This document shows positions 16,336 to 25,626 of a stretch of DNA of 56,353 nucleotides, piece after piece. Made by a program: the position numbers and the translations under genes. The stretch covers positions 1-56,353 of the forward strand of contig CANHHA010000016.1 of assembly GCA_947460825.1 (NCBI GenBank), read 5' to 3'. The DNA is from Flavobacteriales bacterium. Its GTDB lineage: Bacteria; Bacteroidota; Bacteroidia; Flavobacteriales_D; Crocinitomicaceae. Each line of letters starts with the position of its first letter. Within the stretch, counting starts at the first letter, position 1. Below the pieces are notes generated by a model. The model had not been told where the DNA came from. It saw nothing but the letters and a program-made list of their open reading frames with translations, and did not search any database.

Positions 16336-17342
16336 TGTCAAACAATGCCTCCATGCCCAACCCGAATAATAAACCAATTCTTGTAATTACGGGTGCAGCA
16401 GGATTTGTTGGATCTTGTCTTTTGGCAGAATACGCGCGTAAAAACACCCACCACCTTGTTGCGGTAGATGATTTTAGCATTGAAAAGAAAGAAGGTAATT
16501 TTATACATGCAACCGATGTTGAATTCATCGATCGGGAGGTTTTCATTGATTGGTTTAGTCGGCATGCAGCACAGGTTGAGGCCGTACTTCACATCGGTGC
16601 ACGCACAAACACAACCGAACAAAATTTAGCGGTTCTAGACCACCTTAACCTCAGCTATTCGATTCAAATTTGGGAATTATGCACAGCACACCAGATTCCA
16701 TTGGTCTATGCATCCTCCGCAGCTACTTACGGAAATGGAGAATATGGATATAGGGATGAGCATGCATTGATTCCATCCTTGAAACCCATGAATCCCTACG
16801 GTCAATCCAAGCAAGATTTTGATTTATGGGCATTAGCACAAGAAAAAACACCACCGTTTTGGGCGGGGCTTAAGTTCTTCAATGTATACGGACCCAACGA
16901 ATATCACAAGGGAAGAATGGCATCCGTGGTGATGCATACCTTTAACCAAATCCAAGCAACGGGCACCATGAGCCTCTTCAAATCTCACCGGTCGGATGTT
17001 GCCGATGGATACCAGTCTAGGGATTTTGTGTATGTGAAGGATGTAGTGAATGTGATTGTATTCTTATTGGAACAAAAGCCGAATTCTGCGATTTACAACT
17101 TGGGTTCCGGGGAAGCGAATCCGTTTTTTGATTTGGCTCGATTCACCTTTGAGGCCATGGGTAAGGAACCTAAGATTTCATTCATAGATACGCCCATCGA
17201 TATCCGCGACACTTATCAATACTACACATGTGCAGGCATGAGTAAATTGCGTGAATCAGGATACACTCAAGCCTTTTACACGTTAAAAGAGGGGGTCTTT
17301 GATTACGTACAGCAATATCTGCTGCCAAAAGCCTATTATTAA
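16335..17342 (+). CDS. hldD: ADP-L-glycero-D-manno-heptose 6-epimerase
   Basis: A 335-residue extended-SDR epimerase that makes the last change to the nucleotide-activated heptose used in LPS inner core. The NADP motif is GAAGFVGS (about 22-29). The active-site residues are in SSAATYGNG and NPYGQSK (Tyr/Lys). The FFNVYGPNEYHKGRMASV block is diagnostic of this epimerase. GmhA, the first enzyme of this route, is encoded at 6659, so both ends of the pathway are in the window; the kinase/adenylyltransferase HldE is not seen. The start overlaps the stop of the kinase gene; a second Met six codons in is possible. Its end overlaps the opposing barrel gene by 4 bp. Confidence 0.92.
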   Translation: MSNNASMPNPNNKPILVITGAAGFVGSCLLAEYARKNTHHLVAVDDFSIEKKEGNFIHATDVEFIDREVFIDWFSRHAAQVEAVLHIGARTNTTEQNLAVLDHLNLSYSIQIWELCTAHQIPLVYASSAATYGNGEYGYRDEHALIPSLKPMNPYGQSKQDFDLWALAQEKTPPFWAGLKFFNVYGPNEYHKGRMASVVMHTFNQIQATGTMSLFKSHRSDVADGYQSRDFVYVKDVVNVIVFLLEQKPNSAIYNLGSGEANPFFDLARFTFEAMGKEPKISFIDTPIDIRDTYQYYTCAGMSKLRESGYTQAFYTLKEGVFDYVQQYLLPKAYY

Positions 17343-18178
17343 CGCAATTGGAAGCATTTTCTTCCCCTACCTAAGCGAACACTTACCATTCCCCCGGCAT
17401 ATAAGTACCAATCCTTAGTGGTTGGATTACCTCGGTAACCGTTGCGTGCACCATCTAGGCTTTGATTCGAAAGTGCCGCAGCCACATCTCCTGAATACTG
17501 TCCTAACACTGCAGGATCTATAAAGGTGGCAGCACGAACATCATCCATATAATCCGTAAATGTTTTTCGAATTCCTAAATCGATGTTAAATGTAACCCGT
17601 TTTCCGATTTGTGCTTTGGCACCGATTCCGAGTGGTACACACAATTGAAAATTACTGTAGGTTCCTTTTTTGTTTAAGACCGTTCCTTGTCCTTCGGTTC
17701 CCAAAGGCCGTAATTCAACCTCTTCCCCATTGAAGCTTGTTTTTGGATTCATGTAGAACCCGCCAATCTGCGTTAAAAAGTATGCTGTGCCTTGGATTTG
17801 TTTTTGCCCATTCTTTCTGCCAAAATAAAAGGGCGCAAAATAGAATTCAACTCCAGCGGCCAGTTCTTTAATCTCTGAATGAAAATTGAGGTTGCGATTC
17901 ACTAAAATTGAATTCGAGGAGTTCTTATCATCGGCTTTAATACTTCCCTGCAAATAGGATACCCTCAATGCCATTCGTGTATGGAGGTTATAGCGATACA
18001 TGAAACTAAATGCCCATTGGCTATTCTTGAAAGGCATGAAGGGATTTAGGTCCCCGATATAGTACATTTGTCCGAGGGAAAAGCCCAATTCAGATTGCGA
18101 AAAAAACGTGGCTTGTTGCGCATTCAGTTGACGCAAGCCAAGGAGTAAAAAACCCAATAAAATCAACTTATTCCGCAT
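17339..18178 (-). CDS. Outer-membrane beta-barrel protein, DUF6089-like
   Basis: A protein of about 279 residues with a clear signal peptide from the ATG at 18176-18178 (MRNKLILLGFLLLGLRQLNAQ). A longer frame starts further upstream but would bury this signal, so I reject it. The mature part opens with SELGFSLGQMYYIGDLNP, as I recall for the DUF6089 group, and consists of alternating amphipathic strands. Function is unknown. The start overlaps the end of the WD40 gene by 11 bp, so it closes the TPR/ComA/WD40 operon. Confidence 0.8.
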   Translation of the reverse strand: MRNKLILLGFLLLGLRQLNAQQATFFSQSELGFSLGQMYYIGDLNPFMPFKNSQWAFSFMYRYNLHTRMALRVSYLQGSIKADDKNSSNSILVNRNLNFHSEIKELAAGVEFYFAPFYFGRKNGQKQIQGTAYFLTQIGGFYMNPKTSFNGEEVELRPLGTEGQGTVLNKKGTYSNFQLCVPLGIGAKAQIGKRVTFNIDLGIRKTFTDYMDDVRAATFIDPAVLGQYSGDVAAALSNQSLDGARNGYRGNPTTKDWYLYAGGMVSVRLGRGRKCFQLR

Positions 18179-19025
18179 AAACCCAATGTGCGATTCGGTG
18201 ATCGTCGGAAGCAGTAACGAAAGAATGTACATTTTGTTGCACCAATTGGTTTACCGATTGTTGATGAAACGTGATTTTTTGAAGTGGCTCCAATGTTTCC
18301 ATTTCCCACACTTTAATTGATTTATCCCTACTGCAGGAAATGAGAGATTCCCCTACTTCAAGGATGCCGTAAATTACCCCACGATGCGCGGGAATAGATT
18401 TAACGCGCTCTTGAGCTTTCCAAAGGGTTAAATGTCCATCCTTTCCACCAGAAACCAATTGATTTGACGATGCTAAAAGTAAGCAATTCACGCCACCGTC
18501 ATGGGCGTGCCAGCCCTCCTGGATGGTAAATTCTTCGGTATTAAACACTACAATCTCCCCTGATTTCGAAGCCAAATAAAGGCATTGTGTAGAATTTTGG
18601 TAAACCATTGCTCGAATTTTATCGGATGTAATTTGTTCCAAATACAGCCATTCATATGCTACGAAATCAAGAATACCTAGCCTACCCGAGCCAAGACCAA
18701 TCGCGAGCGTTGAAGAATTCAATACACAGAGCGAAAACACCGCATCTCCGGTAAAATGATATTCGAAGAGCACGTTTCGAGTGTTGGGGTTAATTAAATA
18801 AAATTCGCCCGTTAAATAGCCAATTGCTAAGAGTTCAGCATGAATAGACAACAAGGAAATTGGAGAGCCTTCGCTTCGTACCGTGAAGGGGAGTAGGTTT
18901 CCGGAATTTAAATCAAGGGATTTAACGGTTTTATCGGAAGATCCTGTAAACACAATGCCATCAGCAATCCCTAAGGCATAAATGGGGCCTTCATGAATCC
19001 TGTATTCCGATTTTAGGATGAACAC
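18168..19025 (-). CDS. WD40 repeat protein
   Basis: A 285-residue protein made almost wholly of WD40-type blades. Recurrent turns such as GSSDKTVKSLDL, SGGKDGHLTLWK and SCSRDKSIKVWE mark about six to seven blades. There is no signal peptide, so it is cytoplasmic, probably a scaffold for protein contacts. The start is GTG at 19023-19025, 6 bp after the ComA-like gene. WD40 proteins this short without another domain are uncommon in bacteria but recur in Bacteroidota; the partner is unknown. Confidence 0.88.
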   Translation of the reverse strand: MFILKSEYRIHEGPIYALGIADGIVFTGSSDKTVKSLDLNSGNLLPFTVRSEGSPISLLSIHAELLAIGYLTGEFYLINPNTRNVLFEYHFTGDAVFSLCVLNSSTLAIGLGSGRLGILDFVAYEWLYLEQITSDKIRAMVYQNSTQCLYLASKSGEIVVFNTEEFTIQEGWHAHDGGVNCLLLASSNQLVSGGKDGHLTLWKAQERVKSIPAHRGVIYGILEVGESLISCSRDKSIKVWEMETLEPLQKITFHQQSVNQLVQQNVHSFVTASDDHRIAHWVYAE

Positions 19026-19031
19026 GTGGGC

Positions 19032-19859
19032 TTATTCTTCAGACTCTTCTAATGCTTCGTTATCGTCGTTGACTTGTTTCAACCGATCCGCATAATCTGG
19101 GGGTAAAAAATCGAAGAAGGTATCTCCTCTTAATCCCAATCTTAGACATTCTAGGGGAATCATATCATTGGGTGCAATATTGCCAAGGTTAACATTGGCA
19201 CCGAATAACTTAATGAACCAGACCTGTTGATTCTTTTGTGGCGCTTCCCAAAGGATTTGTGTAGGATCTACCCGAGCAATGATGTGATTGATGAGCATCG
19301 TATGGGCGGTACCATTCGGTCGAAACACACCAACATTCCCTGCTTCACGTCCTTCAGCGATTACTTTCCATGAACCTGCATTCAATTCTGCCTTCATCCA
19401 ACTCACCCATTTGAATGGGGAAACAATAATGCCAGAATCCTTTGACCCAACCTCAGAGAGGACGGTTCTAGACTTGGACATTTGTTTTATAAGCTTGCAC
19501 TTTTCTTTGTGGGGAATGATAATTGACCCATCGGAAATCTCTACTAAGTCCAGCCCGAGTCGATCTAATAGCCGTTGATAATCATCTACCAAGCCACGCG
19601 CGTAAAAGGCTTCAAACAAGGTTCCTCCTAAATATGGACGTATGCCTGCCTCTTGATACAATTTGATCTTGTCTTCGAGGTTATTGGTGACGTAAGAGGT
19701 TCCAAAGCCAAATTTCACCAAATCCGTTAAATGTGCAGATGCTTCAATGAAATGTTCGATCTCCCTCAGGCCCATCCCCTTGTCCATCATCATAGTAACC
19801 CCTTCTTTTCGAGGCTTTTGTGGTCTTTCCGGGATAAACGGAAGTGTAAAATTACTCAT
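19032..19859 (-). CDS. Phosphosulfolactate synthase (ComA) family protein
   Basis: A 275-residue TIM-barrel protein of the ComA family, which joins sulfite to phosphoenolpyruvate to give phosphosulfolactate. Family blocks include PRKEGVTMMMDKG (about 16-28), LVKFGFGTSY (about 47-56), EVGSKDSG (about 136-143) and EGREAGNVGVFR (about 168-179). In archaea the product leads to coenzyme M. In Bacteroidota a C3-sulfonate could feed the cysteate of sulfonolipids, which is inference. The start overlaps the end of the TPR gene by 8 bp. The acidic tail (DDNEALEESEE) is not part of the barrel. Confidence 0.85.
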   Translation of the reverse strand: MSNFTLPFIPERPQKPRKEGVTMMMDKGMGLREIEHFIEASAHLTDLVKFGFGTSYVTNNLEDKIKLYQEAGIRPYLGGTLFEAFYARGLVDDYQRLLDRLGLDLVEISDGSIIIPHKEKCKLIKQMSKSRTVLSEVGSKDSGIIVSPFKWVSWMKAELNAGSWKVIAEGREAGNVGVFRPNGTAHTMLINHIIARVDPTQILWEAPQKNQQVWFIKLFGANVNLGNIAPNDMIPLECLRLGLRGDTFFDFLPPDYADRLKQVNDDNEALEESEE

Positions 19860-21255
19860 GAAGCAAAGTTACAAAATCTTTGTGACTTTGAAGGGCCGGG
19901 TTCCAATCCAGTAAGCACTGCGCTTGTTCTCGATTCAAAGCCACCAAGGATGAGAACAATAAAATAGCCTCAGGCATACGATTTAAATGAACTAAGGTGT
20001 GAGTGAAGAGCAGTAAATATTCCGGATTATTTGCGAGCTCCATTTGAAAATCATCTAACAATTCGAGTGCTTCTATGGGACCTTGCTCAAGTAAAAACAA
20101 GACATAATCCCGCAAGATTTCTTCATCTTCCCAATCCAATTCCAAGGATTGCGCGAAGTAATAACGCGCTTGATCCAAGTTATCTATTTTATGATAGGCA
20201 TTGGCTAGCACTAAATTTACAGAGGCATTTAGCGGATCACACTCCAGCGCTTTGTGTATGATAGTAATGGCTTCTTTGGTTTTTCCTTGAATGTCAGTAA
20301 TAATTCCGATTCCCAACCACGCTTCATATATGCTTGGGTCTAGCTCAAGACTTAAGCGATAGTAGTTCAGGGAGATATCATACTCTTTTAATTGCTCGTG
20401 CGCTTCCCCCAAATAGCATAAGGCCATCGGATCATCACCTTCCAGGCTCAACACTGTCTTAAATCGCTCTATAGCTTGAAAATACTTTCCCAAGGAAAGA
20501 TAGGCATTGCCCATATTAAAATGAGAAGGAGCAAACTCATCAAAAATCAAGATGGAATAGTCATAAGCCCATATGGCTTTATCAAAGTCCTCCAATTTAG
20601 AATAGGCATTTCCGAGGTTATACCAAGCCATATTTGCATAGGGATTTTCTTCCAAGTAGCGCAAATATGTATTAATGGCGTCTTGATATCTCCCAACCCG
20701 ATCAAAGGTAAATGCCAATTCATAGAGTAGCGACTCCGAATTTGAATTTTTCTCCAGTCCTTTCGTGAGTACCTCAATGCTGGCATCCATGTCTTTCAAT
20801 TGTTGATAGGCAAAAGAAATATCCAAGTAAATTTCAATTTGATCTGGTTCATCTGCCAAGGGCAATGCCATAGATAAATAATGAACTGCCGATGAAAAAT
20901 CTCCCATTTCACTAAATATAGTTCCGTAGGTTACCCACACTTCAAATTGTGGCAATCCGGTTTGTTCAAGTGTGGTGAGCAAAGAAATTGCGTCTGAGTA
21001 GGATTTTAGTCCGCTCAGCGATTGAGCAATACGCAATTTAAATACGGGATTGTAGCTGAAGTTGGCATCTGCAATTTCTGCAGCACGTTTGGCTTTAATG
21101 TAATCACCTTCGGAAAAATAATGATCAATGAGTGCCTCCATGCGGTCACTATCAATAAACCCAAGGGTGTTACCCGACAAAAAGGACTCGAACAGTGCTA
21201 GATCCCCTTGTAACTGACCCTCAAATTGTGCATCATCATCGTCATCCTCGAACAT
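19852..21255 (-). CDS. Tetratricopeptide repeat protein
   Basis: A 467-residue protein of about eleven consecutive TPR units, with recurring AWYNLGNAY, SHFNMGNAYLSLGKY and ALCYLGEAH helices. The N-terminus is strongly acidic (MFEDDDDDAQFE). There is no signal peptide, so it is a cytoplasmic scaffold. I start it at the ATG at 21253-21255; a TTG two codons upstream is weaker. It heads the operon TPR-ComA-WD40-barrel, whose first three members overlap or nearly touch. A TACTTTCG element on the minus strand upstream is one base off TAnnTTTG. Confidence 0.88.
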   Translation of the reverse strand: MFEDDDDDAQFEGQLQGDLALFESFLSGNTLGFIDSDRMEALIDHYFSEGDYIKAKRAAEIADANFSYNPVFKLRIAQSLSGLKSYSDAISLLTTLEQTGLPQFEVWVTYGTIFSEMGDFSSAVHYLSMALPLADEPDQIEIYLDISFAYQQLKDMDASIEVLTKGLEKNSNSESLLYELAFTFDRVGRYQDAINTYLRYLEENPYANMAWYNLGNAYSKLEDFDKAIWAYDYSILIFDEFAPSHFNMGNAYLSLGKYFQAIERFKTVLSLEGDDPMALCYLGEAHEQLKEYDISLNYYRLSLELDPSIYEAWLGIGIITDIQGKTKEAITIIHKALECDPLNASVNLVLANAYHKIDNLDQARYYFAQSLELDWEDEEILRDYVLFLLEQGPIEALELLDDFQMELANNPEYLLLFTHTLVHLNRMPEAILLFSSLVALNREQAQCLLDWNPALQSHKDFVTLLHE

Positions 21256-21318
21256 GTCCAAATCGCTTTTAACGAAAGTAGGTCATTCGATTCGGGTCAC
21301 CTAAAAGTTACCCTCTTT

Positions 21319-21351
21319 CTTTTCAACAAAATGTCGTGTATTGTTGAAAAG
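21319..21351. promoter_or_regulatory. Perfect 10-bp inverted repeat between moxR-like and TPR genes
   Basis: CTTTTCAACA (21319-21328) and TGTTGAAAAG (21342-21351) are exact reverse complements with a 13-bp spacer, starting 4 bp after the MoxR stop. There is no T run after it on the minus strand, so it is a poor terminator. An operator or message-processing hairpin before the TPR operon is possible. Confidence 0.5.
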
Positions 21352-21355
21352 TGAA

Positions 21356-22309
21356 TTAAAGCAGCGAGGCTATAATTTTTTCCATAGAAAACCCATCTGC
21401 TTCTGCCTTGTAATTGCGTACCAAGCGGTGGCGTAAAATCGGTGCGGCAACCGCCTTAACGTCTTCAATATCCGGCGAAAATTTACCATTTAATGCGGCA
21501 TGGCATTTAGCCCCTAATACCAAATATTGGGATGCTCTTGGTCCGGCTCCCCAGGTGATATATTTCTTAGTCAATTCATGCACATACGGAGAATTTATCC
21601 GCGTTTTAGCCACTAACTTAACGGCATATTCTAAAACATTATCCGCTACAGGAATGCGTCGAATTAAGGATTGATAGTCTAAGATTTCCGCTCCTGAGAT
21701 GATAGGATTCACCGTTATTGTTGAATCGGAAGTAGTGGCTTTAACGATGATTAACTCATCTTCATAAACCGGGTAATCCACCCAAACATTAAACATAAAA
21801 CGGTCAAGTTGGGCCTCAGGCAAGGGATACGTGCCTTCTTGCTCGATTGGGTTTTGTGTAGCTAACACAAAAAACGGTTTTGGCAGTACGTAACTTGTCC
21901 CAGCTGCAGTTACTCTGCGTTCTTGCATCGCTTCAAGCAGTGCTGATTGTGTTTTTGGAGGCGTTCGGTTAATTTCATCCGCAAGGACCATGTTTGTGAA
22001 GAGCGGACCTTGAATAAACTTAAAATTCCTTGATTCATCTAAAATTTCAGATCCCACGATATCAGAGGGCATTAAATCTGGGGTAAATTGAATGCGATTG
22101 AATCCAATTCCCAAGGCGCTTGAAATGGTATTAACCAAGAGTGTTTTTGCCAATCCGGGAACACCAATCAGCAAACAATGTCCACCCGAGAACATGGAAA
22201 TCAATACCTGATCAACCACTTCTTCCTGGCCAATAATCACTTTATGGATTTCAGCTTTAAGGGCTTTATAGCTTGCACTTAAGGCAAGTAATTTCTCTGA
22301 ATCATTCAT
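21356..22309 (-). CDS. MoxR family AAA+ ATPase
   Basis: A 317-residue AAA+ ATPase. Walker A GVPGLAKT is at 49-56 and Walker B VLADEINR at about 110-117. The pore/sensor region PPKTQSALLEAMQERRVT and sensor ATQNPIEQEGTYPLPEAQLDRF are typical of MoxR proteins. These act as chaperones that load cofactors or assemble complexes, often beside VWA-domain proteins. Here no VWA gene follows directly, although a VWA-like membrane protein is at 48692. It lies 4 bp after the parvulin gene, so it ends the guaB-parvulin-parvulin-moxR series. Confidence 0.92.
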   Translation of the reverse strand: MNDSEKLLALSASYKALKAEIHKVIIGQEEVVDQVLISMFSGGHCLLIGVPGLAKTLLVNTISSALGIGFNRIQFTPDLMPSDIVGSEILDESRNFKFIQGPLFTNMVLADEINRTPPKTQSALLEAMQERRVTAAGTSYVLPKPFFVLATQNPIEQEGTYPLPEAQLDRFMFNVWVDYPVYEDELIIVKATTSDSTITVNPIISGAEILDYQSLIRRIPVADNVLEYAVKLVAKTRINSPYVHELTKKYITWGAGPRASQYLVLGAKCHAALNGKFSPDIEDVKAVAAPILRHRLVRNYKAEADGFSMEKIIASLL

Positions 22310-22313
22310 TGTG

Positions 22314-23660
22314 TTAGTTATTTATCCATTTATGCTGGTATGGACATCCTTGAAATTCCGCATCGATTCGAATATAGGCATTACCAAGTTTAGCATCTAC
22401 CCACTCCTTCAAAATGCGAGTGCGCTTATCGTTTTCAGCAGCTTGTTTTATTAGGGCATAATCGTCGCTCAGATTTGCTTTGTGCGCAGTAATACGCTTC
22501 ATTAAACGAACAATTCTAATCCCTTGCTCTCGCGTCATAAAATCCATGTACAAATTTGGTTGAGTGACATCCCCTTCTTCCATAGCATCGGTCAATAAAT
22601 ATATCTGCTGATCGATCTCGTTCAAATCACTCATGTCCCACATTTGGGAAGCATTTTTGGGATTGGTTATGATTCCTTTATTTTGTTTAGTCCCTACATC
22701 GTTAGAAAATCTTGAAACCGCTTGCTCCCAAGTTAGTTCATTCATCTTTAACATTCTGTAGCAGGAATCCATACGCTGAGAAGCTCGATTAACCGCTTGA
22801 ATGCTGAATTCCGGGCGAATCAACACGTGCAAACACACGAAATCCTCACCTGCACGGGAAATTAATTTAATAATGTGGTATCCGAACTCTGTTTCAATAA
22901 TTTCAGAAACCTCATTGGGCTTCAATTTAAAGACCGTCGACTCAAATTGTGGGACCATCATTCCTTTGGTGGCGGCTATTTTACCCCCCATTGGCGCACT
23001 TCCTGGGTCCATAGAGTACAAACGCGCGATGGATTCAAAGGATTTCCCTGAAACTACGATCTCATTTCTCAAACCTGCCAATTTCTCATAGGCTATTTTC
23101 TTATCCTCTTTGGTGATTTCCGGGTAAATAACAATTTGCTGAAATCCTAATTGCATATTGATAAAAGGAATACTATCTGCAGGAAGCGTATTAAAAAACG
23201 AGGAGACCTCTTTTGGGGTAACACTGAGAACACCGGTTATCGTTATTCGCATTTCATCCGCGAGCATTTTTGAACGAATAGACTCGCGAAACTTATCCTT
23301 AATTTCGCTGTAAGTCATGCCATAAAACTCCTCCAGTTTTTGACGTCCACCCATTTGTTGTTGAATTAAGCGCAAGCGATTTTCCATATCGGAATCCACC
23401 TGCTCGTCGGCGATTATTACGCTATCAAGTTTCGCTTGGTTCACTAAAACTTGTTCAATCATCAACTCTTCGAGCATGCGACAACTAAAGGAACTATCAA
23501 TCGCAACATTTGCCTCCTTGGCCTGCATTTCTTGAACCTTCAAGTCTGAAAGCAAAATGATGTTATCTCCAATTTGTGCAGCAATTTTGTCTAAAACCCT
23601 GGGCTGCGCTTGTACAACGTTCACACAAAAAAACACCAAAGAAAGCACACATACTCTCAT
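22314..23660 (-). CDS. SurA-like periplasmic peptidyl-prolyl isomerase
   Basis: A 448-residue secreted chaperone with a signal peptide (about 1-18, ending VQAQ) and a SurA-like N-terminal domain that starts VLDKIAAQIGDNIILLSDL. One parvulin domain is clear (about 165-270; AAT...GMMVPQFESTVFKLKPNEVSEIIETEFGYHIIKL). A second, weaker parvulin-like region follows (about 272-380). Such proteins guard outer-membrane barrels on their way to the BAM complex. The start overlaps the stop of the second parvulin gene by one base. Confidence 0.87.
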   Translation of the reverse strand: MRVCVLSLVFFCVNVVQAQPRVLDKIAAQIGDNIILLSDLKVQEMQAKEANVAIDSSFSCRMLEELMIEQVLVNQAKLDSVIIADEQVDSDMENRLRLIQQQMGGRQKLEEFYGMTYSEIKDKFRESIRSKMLADEMRITITGVLSVTPKEVSSFFNTLPADSIPFINMQLGFQQIVIYPEITKEDKKIAYEKLAGLRNEIVVSGKSFESIARLYSMDPGSAPMGGKIAATKGMMVPQFESTVFKLKPNEVSEIIETEFGYHIIKLISRAGEDFVCLHVLIRPEFSIQAVNRASQRMDSCYRMLKMNELTWEQAVSRFSNDVGTKQNKGIITNPKNASQMWDMSDLNEIDQQIYLLTDAMEEGDVTQPNLYMDFMTREQGIRIVRLMKRITAHKANLSDDYALIKQAAENDKRTRILKEWVDAKLGNAYIRIDAEFQGCPYQHKWINN

Positions 23661-25612
23661 TATTTCCCAAGGTTGTAAAGCACTTTTTCATTGACTTTAA
23701 CCTTATATTTCGAAGTCAAGCTATCCAGCCAATTTTTCTCCAAGAAGTTTTGATAATCTGAGGTAGCAGAACCTTTAGCCTCATTGAATTCTTTTCTCAT
23801 CACCGGCAGCATGCTCGTTACCTTTACCACGTAAAGTTTCCCATCAAACTCATAGGTGTTATTCACTCCCATTGCTAGGGGTTTACCTTTCATGAACGCG
23901 GTAGTTTCTGGGTCAAACTTGTTCATTTTCACCTTTAAATTCAACTCTGAATCCTTATTTACTTTTTCGATTACATGTTTTGAAGTGATGGTATCATTCA
24001 CGATCATTGCAGCAACTTCATTCGCAACCCCATTGCTTAAACACTCATACACCGTTGCCTCAAGGCGTGCGGGCCACATGTATTTATCACGGTTAGCTAA
24101 AAAATAAGCGCGAAGTCCGGCCGTGTCTTTAACTGCTTTATTCCAAACTTTATCCGACATTACTTCATACAATAAAATCCCATCGTGATACTCATTGATA
24201 AGCGCTTTATAGTCCGGATATTTAGCGGAAAGTAAGCGTTCCTCATACTCCAAAATCGCCGATTTTTCCCAATTGATATACTGAGTAGCTACCGTAATTT
24301 TTGCTCCATCTTTTTTGAGTGCACGGTAGTTTTTTTCTAAATAGCGGGCAAATTGTTGTTGACCAAAAGAAACGCCATCAAGCGTAAAGAGGGTTTTGTT
24401 CGACTTCAATCCGGCTGCGTTCCATTTCCCAATGAAGTAGGTGGAATCTAAGTTATTTTCGAACCACACTAAGTTTTCTGCAGGACCTGAGTTGTAGTTA
24501 TATTTCACCTTCAATTTTCTTACAAAAGAATTTTGAGTTTTCTTGGAACGTTCATCCTTATTCACCTTGGTTTGCAATTCTTTTTTTAAGGATTCAAACG
24601 ATGCAACATCTTTGCGTTCTAAGCGCTTGATGATGTGGTAGCCATAGTTTGTTTTCAAGGGGGAACTGAACTCCCCATCAACCTGAAGGGCAAAAGCTAC
24701 CTCCTCAAATTCGGGAACCATACGCTGGGTAGTTCCTGATCCGAACATTGGTAATTCACCGCCTTTTTTACTGGTCCCTGGATCGTCTGAATACATTGCT
24801 ACCATTTCCTCCCATTTAGCCCCGTCTTTCAACTTTTGGTAAATTTCATCGATTTTCTTTTTTGCGTTATCCTTGGTTTCTAGATCCGCATCTTTGGCCA
24901 CACTGATCATTAAGTGAGCCGTTTTAATGGACCCACGGGAAGGACGAAGCCCTGTAGTTTTCATGATGTGGTAGCCAAAACGGGTTTTAAAAGGCATGGA
25001 AACATTCCCAACCGGAGTTTTGTATGCCATATCTTCAAAGGGATAGACCATTTGAAAGGCGGTAAAGTACCCTAAATCACCCCCGTTATTAGCGGCAGAA
25101 GGGTCATCAGAGCCGTTTTTCATTCGGGCAACCGAAGCAAAATCCTCTCCTTTATCGATGCGCGCCTTGAGGGCAAGAATTCGATTGTATGCTGACAAAG
25201 TATCTGCGGGTGTTGCAGATGCATCTAATTTCACGAGAATGTGCGAACACCGGACTTCATTCACTGTTCTAAAGTAGGCTTCTCGCACCAAGCTATCATT
25301 TTGAGCCGAGTCGATTAAATACGGAATTGCTAACTGTCGCTTATACCCTTCAAACTCGCGCTTTAACTTCGGTATGGTGTCATACCCAAGTGCTTCTGCT
25401 TCAATTACTTTTAATTTAAACTTTTTAAACAAATCCATATATTCATCCATGGAAGCCTGGTCATATTTTGGATTCGGATTATTCTTTAAATAAATCTGCA
25501 AAAATTCACTTTTTGTGATTTTTTCTCCGTTCACCTTCAGGATAACCGGATCTTTTTGACCATAAGCCAAGGAAAAAACGAGCGTTAAAATTCCAAATAC
25601 TATTCTTTTCAT
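23660..25612 (-). CDS. Parvulin-type peptidyl-prolyl isomerase with two PPIase domains
   Basis: A 650-residue secreted foldase. A signal peptide (about 1-18, ending SLAYGQ) is followed by an N-terminal SurA/PrsA-like helical part starting VILKVNGEKITKSEF. There are two parvulin domains at about 120-225 and 228-335. Each has the GGDLGYF or GGELPMF turn and the FGYHI/YGYHI end. The C-terminal 300 residues are a helical region with no known motif. Pairing with the SurA-like gene suggests a shared role in folding envelope proteins. It follows guaB by 14 bp. Confidence 0.9.
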   Translation of the reverse strand: MKRIVFGILTLVFSLAYGQKDPVILKVNGEKITKSEFLQIYLKNNPNPKYDQASMDEYMDLFKKFKLKVIEAEALGYDTIPKLKREFEGYKRQLAIPYLIDSAQNDSLVREAYFRTVNEVRCSHILVKLDASATPADTLSAYNRILALKARIDKGEDFASVARMKNGSDDPSAANNGGDLGYFTAFQMVYPFEDMAYKTPVGNVSMPFKTRFGYHIMKTTGLRPSRGSIKTAHLMISVAKDADLETKDNAKKKIDEIYQKLKDGAKWEEMVAMYSDDPGTSKKGGELPMFGSGTTQRMVPEFEEVAFALQVDGEFSSPLKTNYGYHIIKRLERKDVASFESLKKELQTKVNKDERSKKTQNSFVRKLKVKYNYNSGPAENLVWFENNLDSTYFIGKWNAAGLKSNKTLFTLDGVSFGQQQFARYLEKNYRALKKDGAKITVATQYINWEKSAILEYEERLLSAKYPDYKALINEYHDGILLYEVMSDKVWNKAVKDTAGLRAYFLANRDKYMWPARLEATVYECLSNGVANEVAAMIVNDTITSKHVIEKVNKDSELNLKVKMNKFDPETTAFMKGKPLAMGVNNTYEFDGKLYVVKVTSMLPVMRKEFNEAKGSATSDYQNFLEKNWLDSLTSKYKVKVNEKVLYNLGK

Positions 25613-25626
25613 GTGTGTTTGACGGT

